From Malurus cyaneus samueli (taxonomy: Eukaryota > Chordata > Aves > Passeriformes > Maluridae): a stretch of 64,000 bases of DNA. The DNA lies in contig CM019218.1 of the NCBI GenBank assembly GCA_009741485.1, positions 47,092,766 through 47,156,765 of the forward strand. Direction: 5' to 3'. Positions 12,291 through 26,400 of this stretch are shown here, piece by piece. Position numbers and translations under genes: made by a program. Every line of letters begins with the position of its first letter. The first letter of the stretch is position 1. A model generated the notes under the pieces. The model searched no databases. It was not told the DNA's origin and worked only from the letters and a program-made list of their open reading frames with translations.

Positions 12291-15200
12291 TCCTCTACAG
12301 ACTGTAATAAAACAGTCATGAGGTTTCTACATACCTCATTATTCACAGGACACTGCTGAAGCACATCTATCCCACCCACAAACCAGCTGATACAAATTTT
12401 TCTCATCTTTTAATCTTTGATAATTATAATAGAATGAAAAACAGAGGGAGATACAAATTACTCTTTTTTTGAACTTGGTTCTAACCCCTACTTTTTTTTC
12501 TTATCTATAAAAGACTATTCCTAGATAAATATGTTGACTGCAGTTACCTAGAAGACTTTCATATTTCAAGAACGTTGTATAAAAATTATGGTCAAAAAAG
12601 AGAAATGTTTGTAAATTTAATACAGAATAAAATAATTGTAAATAACAAAACTATTTAGATATCAGTTGGGAGGTGTTAAAGACCACCATATGCATTGTTA
12701 ATCTTTTTCAAGTTGTTTAACATAGGTTTTGCCAGCTTTCTAGTTATAGTAAGGGAGATTAATAGTAATGGTATCAGTGTCATTCTATTTCCTCTGCAGA
12801 TTCATATTCATGTGAAACAGAAGACTTCCCTAGCAAATGTGTTTCTGTAAAGTTGATGGGATTGGCTAAAAAATTTAAAAAATACCCCAGACACATTCAG
12901 CCTGCTGGAAGTTTAGAAGAGAATTTACTGTGGAAACGGAAAAACATTGTGGTCAGCTCTCAGTCTGGAAAGATTCATTAAAAAAATTCCTTTTGAAGAG
13001 CTGGTGTGTCTGAAAGCTGCTCTCTTATCTTCAGGCTTTCTCAGGTAATTTAATAAATGGCATTTTCTTTTCCCACAAGCCTCACTAAGAAAGGGTGCAC
13101 CCAGTCATACCCTATGCAGAAATATCCTGAATCTCACCATACTTTTCATTTGACATTTAAAATAGATAGGATTATTTCAGTTAGATAACACAATTGGCAC
13201 AGCAGAGCTCCTTGCAGAGAATAGCCACAATTTTCTTGATCTGTTTTGTATATAAAAATATAAATGTTGTTGCTTTTCCAAAATCTCTGAATTTTGGGTT
13301 TATTATGCTACATTTACATAACACTAAAGTTGATTTAGATACTCTCTGATTAGTGGTATGAAGTTTGCAGGGATCCTTACAAAACTCAAAAGATCTTCTC
13401 TGGTTTTTTTTCTGATTTTGGAAAGCCATGTTTGCAGAAGAAAAAGCACCAAACAGCCACTTTGCTCAGCTATATTCAGAAAGGCGTAGTGTGTTCTCAT
13501 AATTTGTGTGTATACATCCCACAGGTTGTTTTGGGGGGTCAATCTGAGTCAAAAGCTGCTCTATTATACTAACTTTGTTTAATTTGCATTAAAAAAGTTA
13601 TTTCATTCCAGTCCAATTTGTGATCACTGTGCGATCTAGGTCAAGAATCAGCAGCCACTCAACATTTTCTTATAAACACATTAAGTTTTCAACCATTTTG
13701 TCTTTAACTCCCTCTATATAATTACCTCCTCCTTATTTCTATGCACACTAATTGATTCTCTAAGGAACTACATTTCTATTTTATCACATAGGCTAGATAA
13801 AATGGAAAAATACAACAAATCCTTAGTTTTTCCTAGATCTCTCTGTGCTTCCTACAGTATTCAGTGCTACTGTTTTCACAGCACAAACTACCATTTGTAG
13901 ATATTATTATTACTACCATGTATGGGTCTGTAAATGCAGCCCTTCTGTTCTCCAAGTTTAGCCACTTGTCTACCAGGAACGAATTGTTTTAGGAAAAACA
14001 CTAAAGAAAGTAAAAATGTACCGCAGTAGTCACAACATATGGATGAAATAACAAAAATTGGCAGGCTCAAATTTATCACTGTTCTCTTGCACTTGTTATC
14101 AACTCTCATGTTATGTCTACACCAAAGTCCCCTCATCTCTTTCTGCAATAATTTAAGGAAGTATAGAGATTTCTATTCCAGTTACATCAATGCAGATGCT
14201 TAGGGTAGGTGGCTGCAAAGTCGTGGAAAATATTTTTGTCACTGTATTACCTGACCCTGTTCCAGACTACAAGGGAAAAATAGGTTTAAATCAGATAAAA
14301 ATGAGAATAAAGCTCCAAATACTCTTAGTTTGAATGGAAACTGTTGGAAGATGGAAGATACCCTTTTGCAGTATTTCTGTTTAGTACAGTACAGTGTAGC
14401 AGGAGCAATGAAGACTCTTCCATGCTCCCTGGCCAACATGTCTGTTTCTCACTCAGGAGACTCGGAAAGTTCCATCTCTTGGGCTATTTAATCCTCAGCA
14501 TCTTTGCCAAGATCACCAGCAAAGCTATCAATTATCACATCACAAAAAAGAGAGTGAACAGCCATCCTGCAGAAGCTGGCAGAAAACCATCAACTCTTTT
14601 CACATACCTCCTCATAGCTATCAGATGGTAGTAGTTTTGGGTTGCTACTGAATTAAATATTTCAAGCGCTCAATTTTTGAGGAAAAAGAGAAACTTAGTC
14701 ACAATGATGTCACAAGGTCTTAATAGAGAAGTCCATTCCATGACATTATCCAAAGATCTGATGGCTCCCATATTTAGACATACCAATTTCTCTTGTTCTT
14801 GCAGTATCCCCTTCCTTCCCATTAATTTCTAGGTGGGAGCCCAGTGGGTCAGTGCCAGGAAGCACGCTAATGCTTGTTCACCGGAATCCAGAGTGCTGGC
14901 GAACATTTCGCTGAAACTCTACTTAAGGGTCTCAAGTGTATTTCAGCACACTCAGGGTATTAGAGCTTTATATCATTTGAAAGAATCCTTTATTTTTAGT
15001 GCTAAATCAACAAAGCTGTTAGTGTCATTTTCAGTCAGACTGTCATCTACTGGGAATTCAAAATTACACTCAGCTGCAAACTATTGACACTCCTCTTAAC
15101 AAAAAAATGTTTTTAATAAATCTTTACATTAGCCTATGAGATAAAAAAATCTTTACCATGAAATATACAAGTGTATAAGTGTTTTATGAAAGTTTTATTA

Positions 15201-16077
15201 ACTTTACAAAAGAAGAATTGGCAGTGAACCATGAACATCCTGTACTCCTAACACGTGGTTATAAATTACATGTTCTTTCCAATAACATCTGAAAAAGAGA
15301 CTGTAATTTAAATTTCAAAACCACTTGGCATACCTACTATATAGTGCTGACATGAAGTAAAGGGAGGATCTGGAGAGACTCAAACAAAGAGTGAAAATAT
15401 AAAGACATCCTTAGCTAAAAAGCTGCTGATGAATACAATTCCTTTCCAGCTGGACAGGGATCAAGTACTTGCTTGTCATATCATTCAATGCACTGTTCAA
15501 TCAGGGATTCTTCCTTTCAACAAAAAGAAAACTTAAGTGCTGCTAATCATCCCTTGTAGAACTTTATCTTGCAGATACCTTCTTTATGTCAGGATTTCTC
15601 AATGACCATTGCCAACAGTAGAAGGATCAAAGTTGTTATTAAACAAAAATGCCTTCACTGATGGGGAAAAGCTATCTTCTGTTCTCACATACAAGATTTT
15701 CTGCTACTAGCAGTTTAATGATATTTGGTGTGAAGTAAGAAAAAATCTGTATGAAGACTCTGAAGAAAATATATAGAAAACATTTTACTTTCCATTTCTA
15801 GACGACGATGACTGCTCAATATAACCTATTTATTCTGATTTCCAGTAAGAAGACATATGCCACTCCATCCATTTAAGGCTACACTTTAGAATGATAACAC
15901 ATTGAAACCTGACTTTTTTAATAGACCTACAGTTTGTCATGCCACATAGCAAACCCTTCTCTCAAACCTTATTTTTAAGTCCCAGAAATGCCTTTAATAA
16001 CAGACAATGCATGTGCTTACAAGAAATGTAAATTTTTTTGCAAGCAGACTGGATAAGTAATTTCATGCAACTCATCC
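12291..16077. other. Noncoding stretch, nothing identified
   Basis: AT-rich DNA with scattered short frames under 100 codons on both strands. No recognisable protein, repeat family or pair of splice signals. The 14.4-15.1 kb part has somewhat longer plus-strand frames, but their translations are not recognisable. Confidence 0.55.
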
Positions 16078-16185
16078 TCACAGTGCTGTCTGGATAAAAC
16101 TGGTTTTTCTGCCTCCCAGCAGATCATGAAAAGCCAGAGAGAAGCTCGCTGCCAGTTGGTTTAGTGGCTTGAACAGAACGCGAGC
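16078..16185 (-). other. Exon-like open segment after a CTCTCTCT-rich acceptor (speculative terminal exon)
   Basis: On the minus strand the sequence ggctttctctctctag ends at an AG (complement of 16186-16187). After it, one frame stays open for 35 codons and then meets TGA at 16080-16078. The predicted peptide starts ARVLFKPLNQ and ends FIQTAL and is not one I recognise. CpG content is higher than nearby. A second exon-like piece lies upstream on the same strand at 16422-16462, with a GTAAGT donor. Both could be chance. A conserved noncoding element is the other reading. Confidence 0.15.
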
Positions 16186-16462
16186 CTAGAGAGAGAAAGC
16201 CAAGCCGCAAATAATCATGCAACATCAAAATTCCTTAAGACCAGTCCTTAGCACAAAGCAAACACAAGAGCACTCTTGAGAAGAGCAAGAGAGAAATTAA
16301 AAAGCCCAAAGGAAAAAAAAAAAAGTAAGCTTAAGATTAAAAAATCTGCCACTTCTGCCATGCAACTCCTTTGACAAAAACAAGCGGCGAGATCACTGAT
16401 ATTTTCTAACTGCATACTTACCAATTCTAGTGAAATGCTGGTAATTTCCAATTGCAGATCTA

Positions 16463-19400
16463 CTTTTGTTAGAGAAGGGTAAAAAGGTCAAAATGGTGAG
16501 GAAAGAGCTTAATTTAGAAAACTTTAAACAGATTGGGCAGGCAACTCCAACCTACTCCAACTCCTATAGTGATGTTCTAAGAACCATGAAATATCCAGTC
16601 TGACATATGAGAAAGTACCAGAAGTTGGGACAAATTAATTGGATAGTTGGGTCAGGTAGAAAAACAAATTAGAGAAAGAAAATTATTATTTCTTCTGAAG
16701 CATGTGTTGAGAAAAGTGATCAGCATGTAGTGAAACCACTGTCCCTTGCTGTGGTGTATCAGAAACACTATGCTGGGATCTGTAATAAAATTCTAATTCA
16801 TAGCAAAGACTCACAACAATCATGAGAGCAACTACAGAAAAAGCTTGGACAGCAACTGAAAACACAGGCAATTTTTTTCAAAGTCTGTATATGAGAGATC
16901 TGATATTTTGAGTCCTGCAAATAGCTGATGTTCATATGTATCACTTATTTTGGAGAAGAAAACAAAAAAATAGCTCAGTTTCATGCCATAGTTTTAGAAA
17001 TGTGTGTTAATCAAAGAGTTGAGGAAAGACAATATTTGGTCAGTAATGTTTGGTTCAGCCTCAGGATTGAGGCAGTTTTGCAAAGCTATCAAGATGGCAG
17101 ATTTTCATTTGTGCAAAAATGCTCGGAAAATGGGATTCTTCTCTCAGATCACTCACAATAAAATAAAGTTTAGGGGACAAATATTAAGAAGATGTGATTC
17201 ATAAAAAAATTATCTATGAACAGAAACAGTTTCTCTGATGCCTTTACTGAATTATAGAGCCAACAGATATAAATTGGATGTTAATGGTATTTTGATAGAG
17301 TACAGTGACATGAATTGGAACGATAAGAATAAGATAAAATATGCAGATATTACTCAACCAAAATACTTAGTCATTCCAGGGCATTTCAAATACCTAGCAA
17401 AAAGAGAAGTAAAATCCTGGAATTTTCTCAGAATGCCACTCCTGTACCTTGCTGGTTGCAGCAGTTCTGCATTTTCCACCAGAGTGCCCAATCATTTTGT
17501 TTGATAAGTATTGTTTTTTTCCAGACCACATATGCTTCTGTCTTGAGCATTGACTGAATGCTTAATTTTGAATTACTGTTAGAATAGTATATGTTAATGT
17601 TAGAGGGCACAGTCATATAGCACTGGAACAACAATGTAAGGTTTTTTAAAAACATTTCCTAATTTATTTCATTTATATTAAAATGACATTCAATCTCTAT
17701 TAAAAAAAAAAGGTGGTATTTCTTGATTTCCTGAAAAGATCAGTCCTATTTTTTTTTTTTATTTCCAATATAACCAATTAATTTAAAATTTTCTTATATA
17801 TTCATCATATCTGATGTCCAGCATTATGGTGGGAAACAATACCAACTGAAAAATGGCTCCTTCCTCCACACCACAGTTTTTACACAACCATTCCACTTCT
17901 GAGCTGTGGTGTTAAAACTCTTTTTGTAACTGTTATGAGGTAGATGAGGGAATTCATTTAGGCTAGAAAAAGAAGGAACAAAGGGCTGAGGTAACTGAAG
18001 AGAAAGAGGAACTACTCAAGATAAAAGACTGAATCTTGGTTTTGCTGTGGCTACCACTGTGCTTTTCCCTTTTTAAATCTGTCAAGACCTGCATTGAAAC
18101 AACCAACACACAGCTGATGAGTGTGTCAAGCTTCCATTAGAGAGCATCCATATTTAGTCTCTGCTGGGCTGCAGGGGAAAAATTTGCAATTGCTTTAAGG
18201 TGACAGAACATTTTGAGCTTAATCTTCATTACTGTGACATTTAACATTTTATTTACTCTCTGTTCACCTACAAGAGAAACAGAAAAATGTTAAACACACA
18301 AATAAAATGGAACAAAGAACAGCAATATGCCACTACTTGAAATCTTTGCAACAAAGGGATTTGGATGCTAGGATCTGCCCCTGACTGAAAACCTTGGAAC
18401 CTTCGACCAAATAAATTAATTTTTTCCAGTTCTGAATAAGTGATGCTTGCTACAAAGTAGAACTTGCCCCTCTAAGAAATGTGTTAAAGGAAAATATCAT
18501 GCATATAGCGAGAATGCTGGATTTCAAGGGCATGATGTTAATCATAGCAGATCACAGTGCTATGGCAGAGACAAAAATAAAAGCAGCAAAGACAAGGAGA
18601 AACATGTACCATGATTTAAAATAGAACTCCCACGCTTTCAGCAGGAAGAGACTGATGTATTAGACACAAAGAACTTCTGGCAAGTGACCTCTAACACTTA
18701 TTATATAAAACACTGTATACAGAATATTGGTAAATGAAGTTACTTAATATGAAAACCAGCACCTTTTTAAAAATCTGTGGCAAAATGGCTAACAATAGCT
18801 CAGAAATATTCATGATACTCTGAACAAGTTACAAGTAGGAAAGGAAAAGAAGCATTACCCATGACTTAGCAGCCTGACTAATCCTTCTACAGGTGACAAA
18901 TAAAGAAAAATACATTATTATAATTATCTGTATTAAACTTTAAGTTAGGTTTATTTTGAAAGACATAGACTATAATTACTATTACAAATGATAAATAAAT
19001 TAATTCTGTACTTGGCCACATGAAGGTTACCTTGCAAAACAAAATTAGAAAGTAAAGGGTCAAAAAAATGCAAACACTAGAAGGCCTATATGATCTTTGG
19101 TTTCAAATTCCTTTTCTTCCCACCTGAAAACAGCACAGCTCCTCTTAGCTATTCTACTAGAAAATATAATAAGTAAATTACAATGTTTTAGTAGTTCCTC
19201 TTATGAGAAAGGGGTTATTACAAAGTTTAAAACAAAGATGAGCTAGACATTTTCTTCCTCTGAAAAGAATCCTGCCAGCGTATCAGATTTATGACTCCTT
19301 CTTTCCTTAGGCACAGATATTTCACATGTAAACAGAAAGAATGAAAATCAAGAATCAAGAATCCCTTTCCAGTCCTGTCCAGATTGTTAAGATGATTGCA

Positions 19401-22400
19401 AATCTGAAGAAGAAAATGGCACAGAATATCCACGAGTACAAAAAACACAGAAGATTTACAGTACCACAAATTGTCTTCCTAAAAATGGCTAATTAATATT
19501 TTTAAGCAATGGCTGAGTAAGGCTCTTGGTTGAAAACTCCTCCTCATCCAAACTGACAGCAAAAGTATTGCCATATCTTGATGGAAGTCTTGTGGGTGAG
19601 ATTCTTTCTGATCTCCTCTTTTGACTTTTAAATATTTCTATCACCCTTCAGAGGAAGTGCGTCCTGGACTTGACTATAAAAATAGCTTCATCCATATACT
19701 AAATAATTTAAATTCATTATAAAATTAAGCAAGAAAAATAAAATTCTAGCAATATAAGTATTTTGGATTTGAAAATTTTACAACTGTGGCCGTTAGCCCA
19801 GTTGTAACAGAGTACTGCTTTGTGGAAAAGCATTGTTTCCAAATCTTTCAAGGAACGATGAAAAATAACTTGGTAGTTTAAAACTTGGCAACATCAGCGT
19901 TCCAAAAGGAAAGTAGGTAATGAGGATGAAAAAAAAAAAAAAGCAGCTACAGCTGTTCTAGGTGGTCCGACAAAGCTGCTGCACAAAAATGCAATCAAAT
20001 ATCCTGGAAACTGTTCACAATTGTTCTGCAAGGAAGTTAATGATGCTTTCCTAAACCCCTGCCTTCTCTCTCAGTGTAAGATGACAGCAGAGCTCATGAC
20101 AATTCCTTGTAGGATCTGGCTAACACATCACATATCAGTGAATTCTTTATTGCCCTTGGTGAGATTACTGATATAAGAGCCCGTCTTCTTTCCGTCTGTT
20201 TCTTATCACTAAATATGATCATTTTAATAAAAATATTATCTCTTTTCCTAAATGGATTCAGATTTGAACATCTATAAGCAGAATTAAAAAAAGAAAAATT
20301 TAGAGAAGTTTTTACATCATTGTTATCCAAGGGACTGCACCCAAAGACTTTAAGATACTTTTCATATTCATATTTGCCTGTGAATAAAGTGCTAGGTGAC
20401 CTATTTGAGGACATTTTGATAACAATGTCATCAACAAATAGTAACAACATCACCAGGCAAGGCTGTACTACCAAAATAAATCTAGAATTAAAGATTTATC
20501 ACCCCTGAATATTTCAATATGAAATTATCAAAATTATTTTCAGGAGCTCAATTTTGCTTCCAAGGCGCTTTTTATTTATGATGACAGAGTCACATACAAA
20601 AATTTATAACATGTAATAAACATCTGAAATTCTATTCAATACTTTCAAACAAATATTAGATTTGACAAAGTTTTAAATAAGCAAGGATTTTTTCCAAAAT
20701 ATTAAGCGAGAATAGTTTTTAGTATAGAACAGAGAACAAAAATGTAGCAATTGCAACCTCCTCTGAACAGACAACTGTTTCAGGCTTTCTTTTGTCTGCT
20801 TTACAATCTATCAAAACAGGTCCTTTTACTATTTTTTTTTATCATGTCTCTCCAGCTGTACCTTGGAAAGTTAGTGCTCTTTATGAACTTCAACATTCAT
20901 TGCAGCTGTCAGGTTATTTCTCCCCTATTCTTTCCATGTTTAGATATTTTCTGGAAAGATACTACCTTCCAGAATACCAATATTTGACATTATTTACTTT
21001 TTATAACCTTCTACCTTGCCCTTATTTTCTCTGTGTATTCAAATCCCCCACCTTTTCTTTCATTAGTATCTCTTAATACATGACAGGAGACATTAATTCC
21101 AGAGCTTTGTAAATGTTTTTGTTTAAAAATAAAATGAGCACAGGTCCTAGATCTGGGTCATATCAAAGGAACAACATATTTCAGCAATAAAGGAAACATA
21201 ATTTCACACAATTCCACCCTTCTCCTTGCAGAAGAAGACAAAAGCAGTGAGGAAATGAAGTAAAAAACCCTACCCTAGACAAAACGTAGCTGTGACTGTT
21301 ATAGCTGACTTCAAAAGTACACTGGGAATATTTTAAAGCATTACAAAATATTCTGGAAGTGTATAGGTAGTTGAGAATGTTAGTGAGAACACTGTAATCT
21401 TGGAATAAAATTCTGTTCTGCCACATTCAGACTGGAGTAATTTTATCTCAGATGCGTTCTGCATAAGATGTGAAGCATGTTTTAATCAGCGAAGTATTTT
21501 TTGTAGGAGTTTTTTTTAACATCATAGAAAATAAAATACAAAAATTAAACATTCACTACTTTAAACCAACTAGAAATATCTATGACTAACAGTATCAGTT
21601 CCCCTTCTCCTTAAATTCTGTTACCTTAACAACTTTATGCCATTTAATCAAGAACATCACACAACTACTTAATTTAATTCTAGATCGCATTAATGCAGTT
21701 GATTTTGCCAACGCCTTAATTTATGAGTCATTTTAACCACATCAGCAGACCCATGCTGTGAATCACAATTTGTAACCTTTATTCTGGTTCCAGTTACAAA
21801 CAGCAGAAAAACAGCCAGTAGCTTTAATATAAGTTACTCATGAGTAGAATGGAACTTCTATTTTTGGAGAAAAAATGTCTGGTTAGAAAAACATTTCTTG
21901 CAAGGAGAAATATTTGCTATTAAAAGTCCTGGAATGGAAACAAAAATGTTTCATCTTGCTTCCCATTATTATCTGGATACAAACTGAGTTCAGGGTCTAG
22001 ATAACACTGCCTGTGATTTAAGTTAGGGAAAATTAATGTTCTTCATCTTGTTTATGTCTCCTGCTACCACAACACTCTTCTGCTCTTGACAGTGTCAGAA
22101 CAGGCAAATATGCAGGGCAAGATGTGTCTAAAATCCAGCTGTTACTACTGGAAGAACAGAACACAGAGAGAAAAAAGGTTCAAAAATAAACAGAGGGAAC
22201 ACGGACTCAAAGCTACAGAGAATTTATGTAAGATATAGTCAATAATTGTAATTTACAGCTGCAGAAAGTGTTTGGTACTAGTAGATATTAGTAAAATTAC
22301 ACATTCTGGTTTTATATTAATTTTTCCTTGCAAATGTCTCCTGTTTTTCTCATAACATGCTTGCATTGTTTTAGGTGGTTTTGATTAAACCTTTTCTCTG

Positions 22401-24800
22401 CATCTATGAAACAAACCCCCTAAATACTTTTCTATTTTAACATGCAATGGCAATATATATTTGCATGTGGTCAGATTTTGAAGATGAATCATTGTGTTCA
22501 ATAAAATCACAAGTTTTAAGAGACTTGATTGAGGATGAATATTCACTGAAGATAAAAAACTAGAAACTTTGAATAGAATGATTCAGCAAAGTAAATCTGA
22601 AAAGGAAAACCAATAACTTTTTAAGAATATAAGAGACATTTTAATATAAAAATACACCAAATTTAGATATGCAGACATACCAGCATGAAAAATGTTTTAT
22701 GCATTCGGTAGTGTGAAATTAGCGCTTTGTGAGAAATTATAATTTAAAGACACTTGCCTAAAACCCACAAGGAATACTGCCAGTTCAATAGAATGGCCAC
22801 TGTAATCAATCTGCATCCACCAAGTTTTGCTGCTTCTCCTTTTTGTGCAAAAATGTTTTCATTTCCTTTTGCTAATTTGATAATTGATTTCCTTAATAAG
22901 GCAGAGCTACATGGTTAGGAAGGAGAAATCAAGATATTCAAATAAAATACTTTTTCTGTGTTTTCATGACAATTGAAACAGATCCCTGAGGGGAATAAAA
23001 AAGGAGAGAAGGGTAATACGTTAAATAAATATTGCAATGAATGACAGAACTTCTCTTTTATGTAGCAAGAGAACCTCCATATGCTTCTGAGTCTCTGGTA
23101 GGGTACCTACAATATACCCTACTGGAAAAAACCCATTGCTTCAGCAAGTTAAATTCTCAAATTCTTCTGGAAGTCTGTTCTAGTGGTCTTAATGAGAAAT
23201 GCCCTCCTCAATTTTCCTCAGCTACAATTCAGGACTACACCAGCTTCCTAAGAAGAGAAGATTATTTTTCTGAAGACTTTTGATTATGGTATTTTCTATG
23301 GAGAAAAACACAAATTTAAAATGAAAATACAGGATATGATGAAAGTGATTTTCTTTTCTTTATCATAACTTGAGATCAGGTCTCCAGTGGTAAAAAATCA
23401 CCTGCTATTTCCCTCCAATATTTCAAACTTACAAGCAACTCTGTTGAGAAATGCAGAGAGGTAGAAGAAGACATAAAAATGCTGAAAGCAAAACATCCAC
23501 TTTTACTTCTGCTGCAAGCTTTAATTCCTGTAGATGGTATTTGCAAAGCCTGCTGGCCATGGCAGTTGACATATGCTGTGCTCTGCAGATGTAGCTGCAG
23601 TAACACAGCTGGATATAATGCTCTGTGCATCTGGTGCACAGATGTTTGATTGTGTCCTTGGTACTCAGCCAGATTTTGAAGGATCCATTTAGTTCTTGGA
23701 GTGAAATTGAAAGAGCAAGAGAACAGTCCACTGGTAGTAATAATACTCCACATTTCTCTTAACTGCCTTAACCACTCACACTTTCCCTATTAAGCTGAGT
23801 CATGGTAGTTTTCTATTACCTTTTCTGAATTCAGGATCTAGAAGAGAAGGATTAGCTGGAATTGTGCAGGCAAAAAAATCAACCCTTCACTTGAAGTTCT
23901 TTGCTGTCCCAGAGCTCTTACTTTCAGTCTCTTTACGGGAAGAACTCCATCTAAACATCCTTGGAGACAATGGAGGGGAAAAAATTAATGAGCTCTGGAA
24001 TCAACCTGAAAAAGTGGGAAATGACTACTTAACCTGAGCAATTTCAGCACTGTTATCACTGTTCAGCTCTGACAGAAAGAATTTATCTTTCTTTAAATTA
24101 CATGCTCATTTTAGCCTGCATAAATTACCTACTTTTTACCAATGTTTTGTTCAAAATGTTTCAAACTTTGATTTCATGTTGGTTTTGGCTACAGATGATC
24201 CTTGAGCTATATGCAGCATTTCAGAAATATGTGCAGAAACATTAGAACACGGGGTACATGTTTGCTCCTTGCTAATAAAATCTTCATTCTTTTCCTCTCA
24301 CTAGAACTGAGGCTCATGTAAAAATGTAAAAAATCAAGAATAAAAACAGAGACTTAAAAAAGACACACTTGATTTTCTGGGAATTTTCTGGTGTTTTGGA
24401 TGATCCATTTTTCAGCAAGCCACCTTTCTCCATGTGATAGTGCTGCCACTGCAATAGGAACTACCGTTCAATTGTTAAATAGCTACAATGTTAATGGACA
24501 GAATGGTATAATTGTGTGAATATAAATGAGAAAAAATATGAACAGTTATGAGAAATGAGGTGTAAAATCAAAACAATGTACTTTCATCAGGCAAAAGAAA
24601 CCAAGAAATACTTACTTGGACTCTTCACATTAATAATTGGCAGAATAGAGACATTTCTCTTTTAGAAAATTCTTCTCAATAAAAGTATAATTTTGGATGA
24701 AAAATTAACAGAGAAAACATTTTTAACTAGCTTCCATTAATATAACTGGTCATCCTGATCCCATAAGCAATGCTAGGATCATTAGGAATATAACAATTAC
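16463..24800. other. Noncoding AT-rich stretch with two chance-length open frames
   Basis: No gene was recognised. The minus-strand frame 20094-20474 (126 codons) and the minus-strand frame 23376-23753 (125 codons, with a second 100-codon frame inside it) are longer than their neighbours. Neither contains a known motif, a Kozak context worth noting or flanking splice signals. The piece about 21660-21800 has a mixed, non-repetitive composition with an AP-1-like ATGAGTCAT and could be a conserved noncoding element. Only alignment would tell. Confidence 0.5.
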
Positions 24801-24864
24801 CTTGCTGTTACCAAATTTCTTCAAGCTTCTGCCAGCTCCCTGTCTCACACTTCATGGTGCCGCC
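24801..24864 (-). ncRNA. Candidate noncoding or poison exon, 64 bp
   Basis: On the minus strand a pyrimidine tract (ctttttactctctttctag) ends in AG just before 24864. The 64-base segment that follows ends in AAG at 24801 and is followed by gtaatt, a usable donor. All three frames contain a stop, so it cannot be an ordinary internal coding exon. It does carry an ATG in a strong context (GGCGGCACC before the ATG at 24855-24853) that opens a 15-codon frame ending in TAA. It could be a lncRNA exon, a 5' UTR exon with a small upstream frame, or a cassette that triggers nonsense-mediated decay. A chance splice pair cannot be excluded. Confidence 0.25.
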
Positions 24865-25795
24865 CTAGAAAGAGAGTAAAAAGAATCCTATTGAATAACA
24901 AGTGTCAGTGGGAATTCCATGCCTTCGTTGCCCATCTTGGAAGCTGTTTCCATTGCTGGCTACTGAGCTACATTAGCTGAAAAAATGGAAGGAAGTTTGG
25001 ATTCAGAGCATTAGAGCTCATGTACCCAACCTGTCCTTTTACTACTTCCTGACCTGTCTGCTGAGACAGAAACCAGATAGCTGAGTGGGAAAAGGTTTGT
25101 TGAGAAATGAATCTGGAGTTAAAAATTGTGACTTGGCACTCAGACACGTAAGATTTTATCATTTTTGAAATTCATTCAGCCCTCAGACTTTAAGAGCAGA
25201 TGAAGAACATTGCAGTGGTGGCTTCCATCCATAAATAAAGTTACACATTTAACAGTTGGGAAAGCATGTTAAGTGAATGCTCAGCATTCAAGGGGAGACG
25301 GAATTTTTACAGAGGGGAATCTTTTCCCTCCCTGAGAACATAAGACTTTGGTAAGAAGCTTAGAATTTATTAGAGTATAATCTAAAACCTGAAGTTTTAT
25401 AGTCTGATAAGATCTCCTTTCACAATTAAATCAGTAAAAAAATTCAATTTTTCCTTCTCGGAAGCTGCATGCTTAGATTGCATCATCTAATTCAAACAAG
25501 TATCTGCAGTCCAAACCAAGAAATATAACAGAAATATCTGAGTGATGACAAGAAAGCAGCAGCAGCACATCAGCAACTTAAACATTGCCCAAATTTTACT
25601 CAACTGATTGGCAATGATGGAAACCAAAATGCTTTATATATTTTCCATTTATTTCCCAGAGTGAGATCTGGTCCCACTGAAGCCAATTTAGAACATGGCA
25701 TTGTTTTAACTGGAAAAAAAATAATTCACAACATTGGCAATATAATTTAGTCCACCCATGGTATAAAATTCCAGGAAATTTGGATTTGTTTACAC

Positions 25796-25814
25796 TTTTT
25801 TTTTTTTTTTTTTT
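25796..25814. repeat. T19 homopolymer
   Basis: Nineteen consecutive T. No retroelement body that I can recognise lies next to it, so I treat it as a simple repeat rather than a minus-strand poly(A) tail. Confidence 0.95.
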
Positions 25815-26239
25815 AATACTTGCAAATAATTTCAGGGGTAAGCAAATGAATTACCTTCCTAATTTTTTTCTTTAAAATCCCATGGATGAGGAAGAAGTAG
25901 GACAATGGAAGCTGGGAGAGTCTTTCCTTTTTTGCTCCTCTCATTTTGTCATTTTTTTCTTAAATTCTTATTTTGAAAAGCAAACTAAAAATAGACATAG
26001 ATGCATAGAAAATTGAAAGTTTTGTTCTGTAGAAATAGGGGATCACTAAGGTTGTCAACAGGAGAGACTAAAACACTTTACATACCATATAATAGTATAA
26101 ATAATTTCTCCTTTTGAAAAGAGATGAGAAACAGGAATCAAGAGGAAAAAGTGAAGAGGAAACAATTGTCTTCTCTTCCACAAAATACAAGAATGAGGGA
26201 ACAACCCAGAAAATAACCAGGCTGGGAAATTTAAAATAA

Positions 26240-26400
26240 GTCAGGGTGCATTTCCAAACCCATTGCCACGGGACATTACGGAGGTCAAATGGATAAATAC
26301 ATGCAAAAATAGATTGGACAAGCTCATGGAGGAAAACTTCACTAAAAAATCAGGCAGAACTTGTGGGTCAGGGCACTCCTATGACTTAATAATGGCTGCA
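26240..26400 (+). mobile_element. Old CR1/L3-like LINE fragment (3' part), degraded
   Basis: The wording around 26270-26345 (ggacattacggaggtcaaat, then agattggacaagctcatgga) resembles the conserved 3' segment seen in many amniote CR1/L3-type LINEs, where a similar phrase about thirty bases long precedes the 3' UTR. In the plus orientation it can be read as ITEVKWINTCKNRLDKLMEENF, split here by frame decay outside the core. Edges are vague because divergence is high. This is recognition from memory of the family; a RepeatMasker or Dfam search would settle it. Confidence 0.5.

Noticed and set aside
20094..20474. 126-codon minus-strand frame containing LLLFVDDIVIKMSS
   Set aside because: The VDD string recalls polymerase motifs, but nothing before or after it fits a reverse transcriptase, and the rest of the frame is unlike any element. 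Length is within chance for the window.
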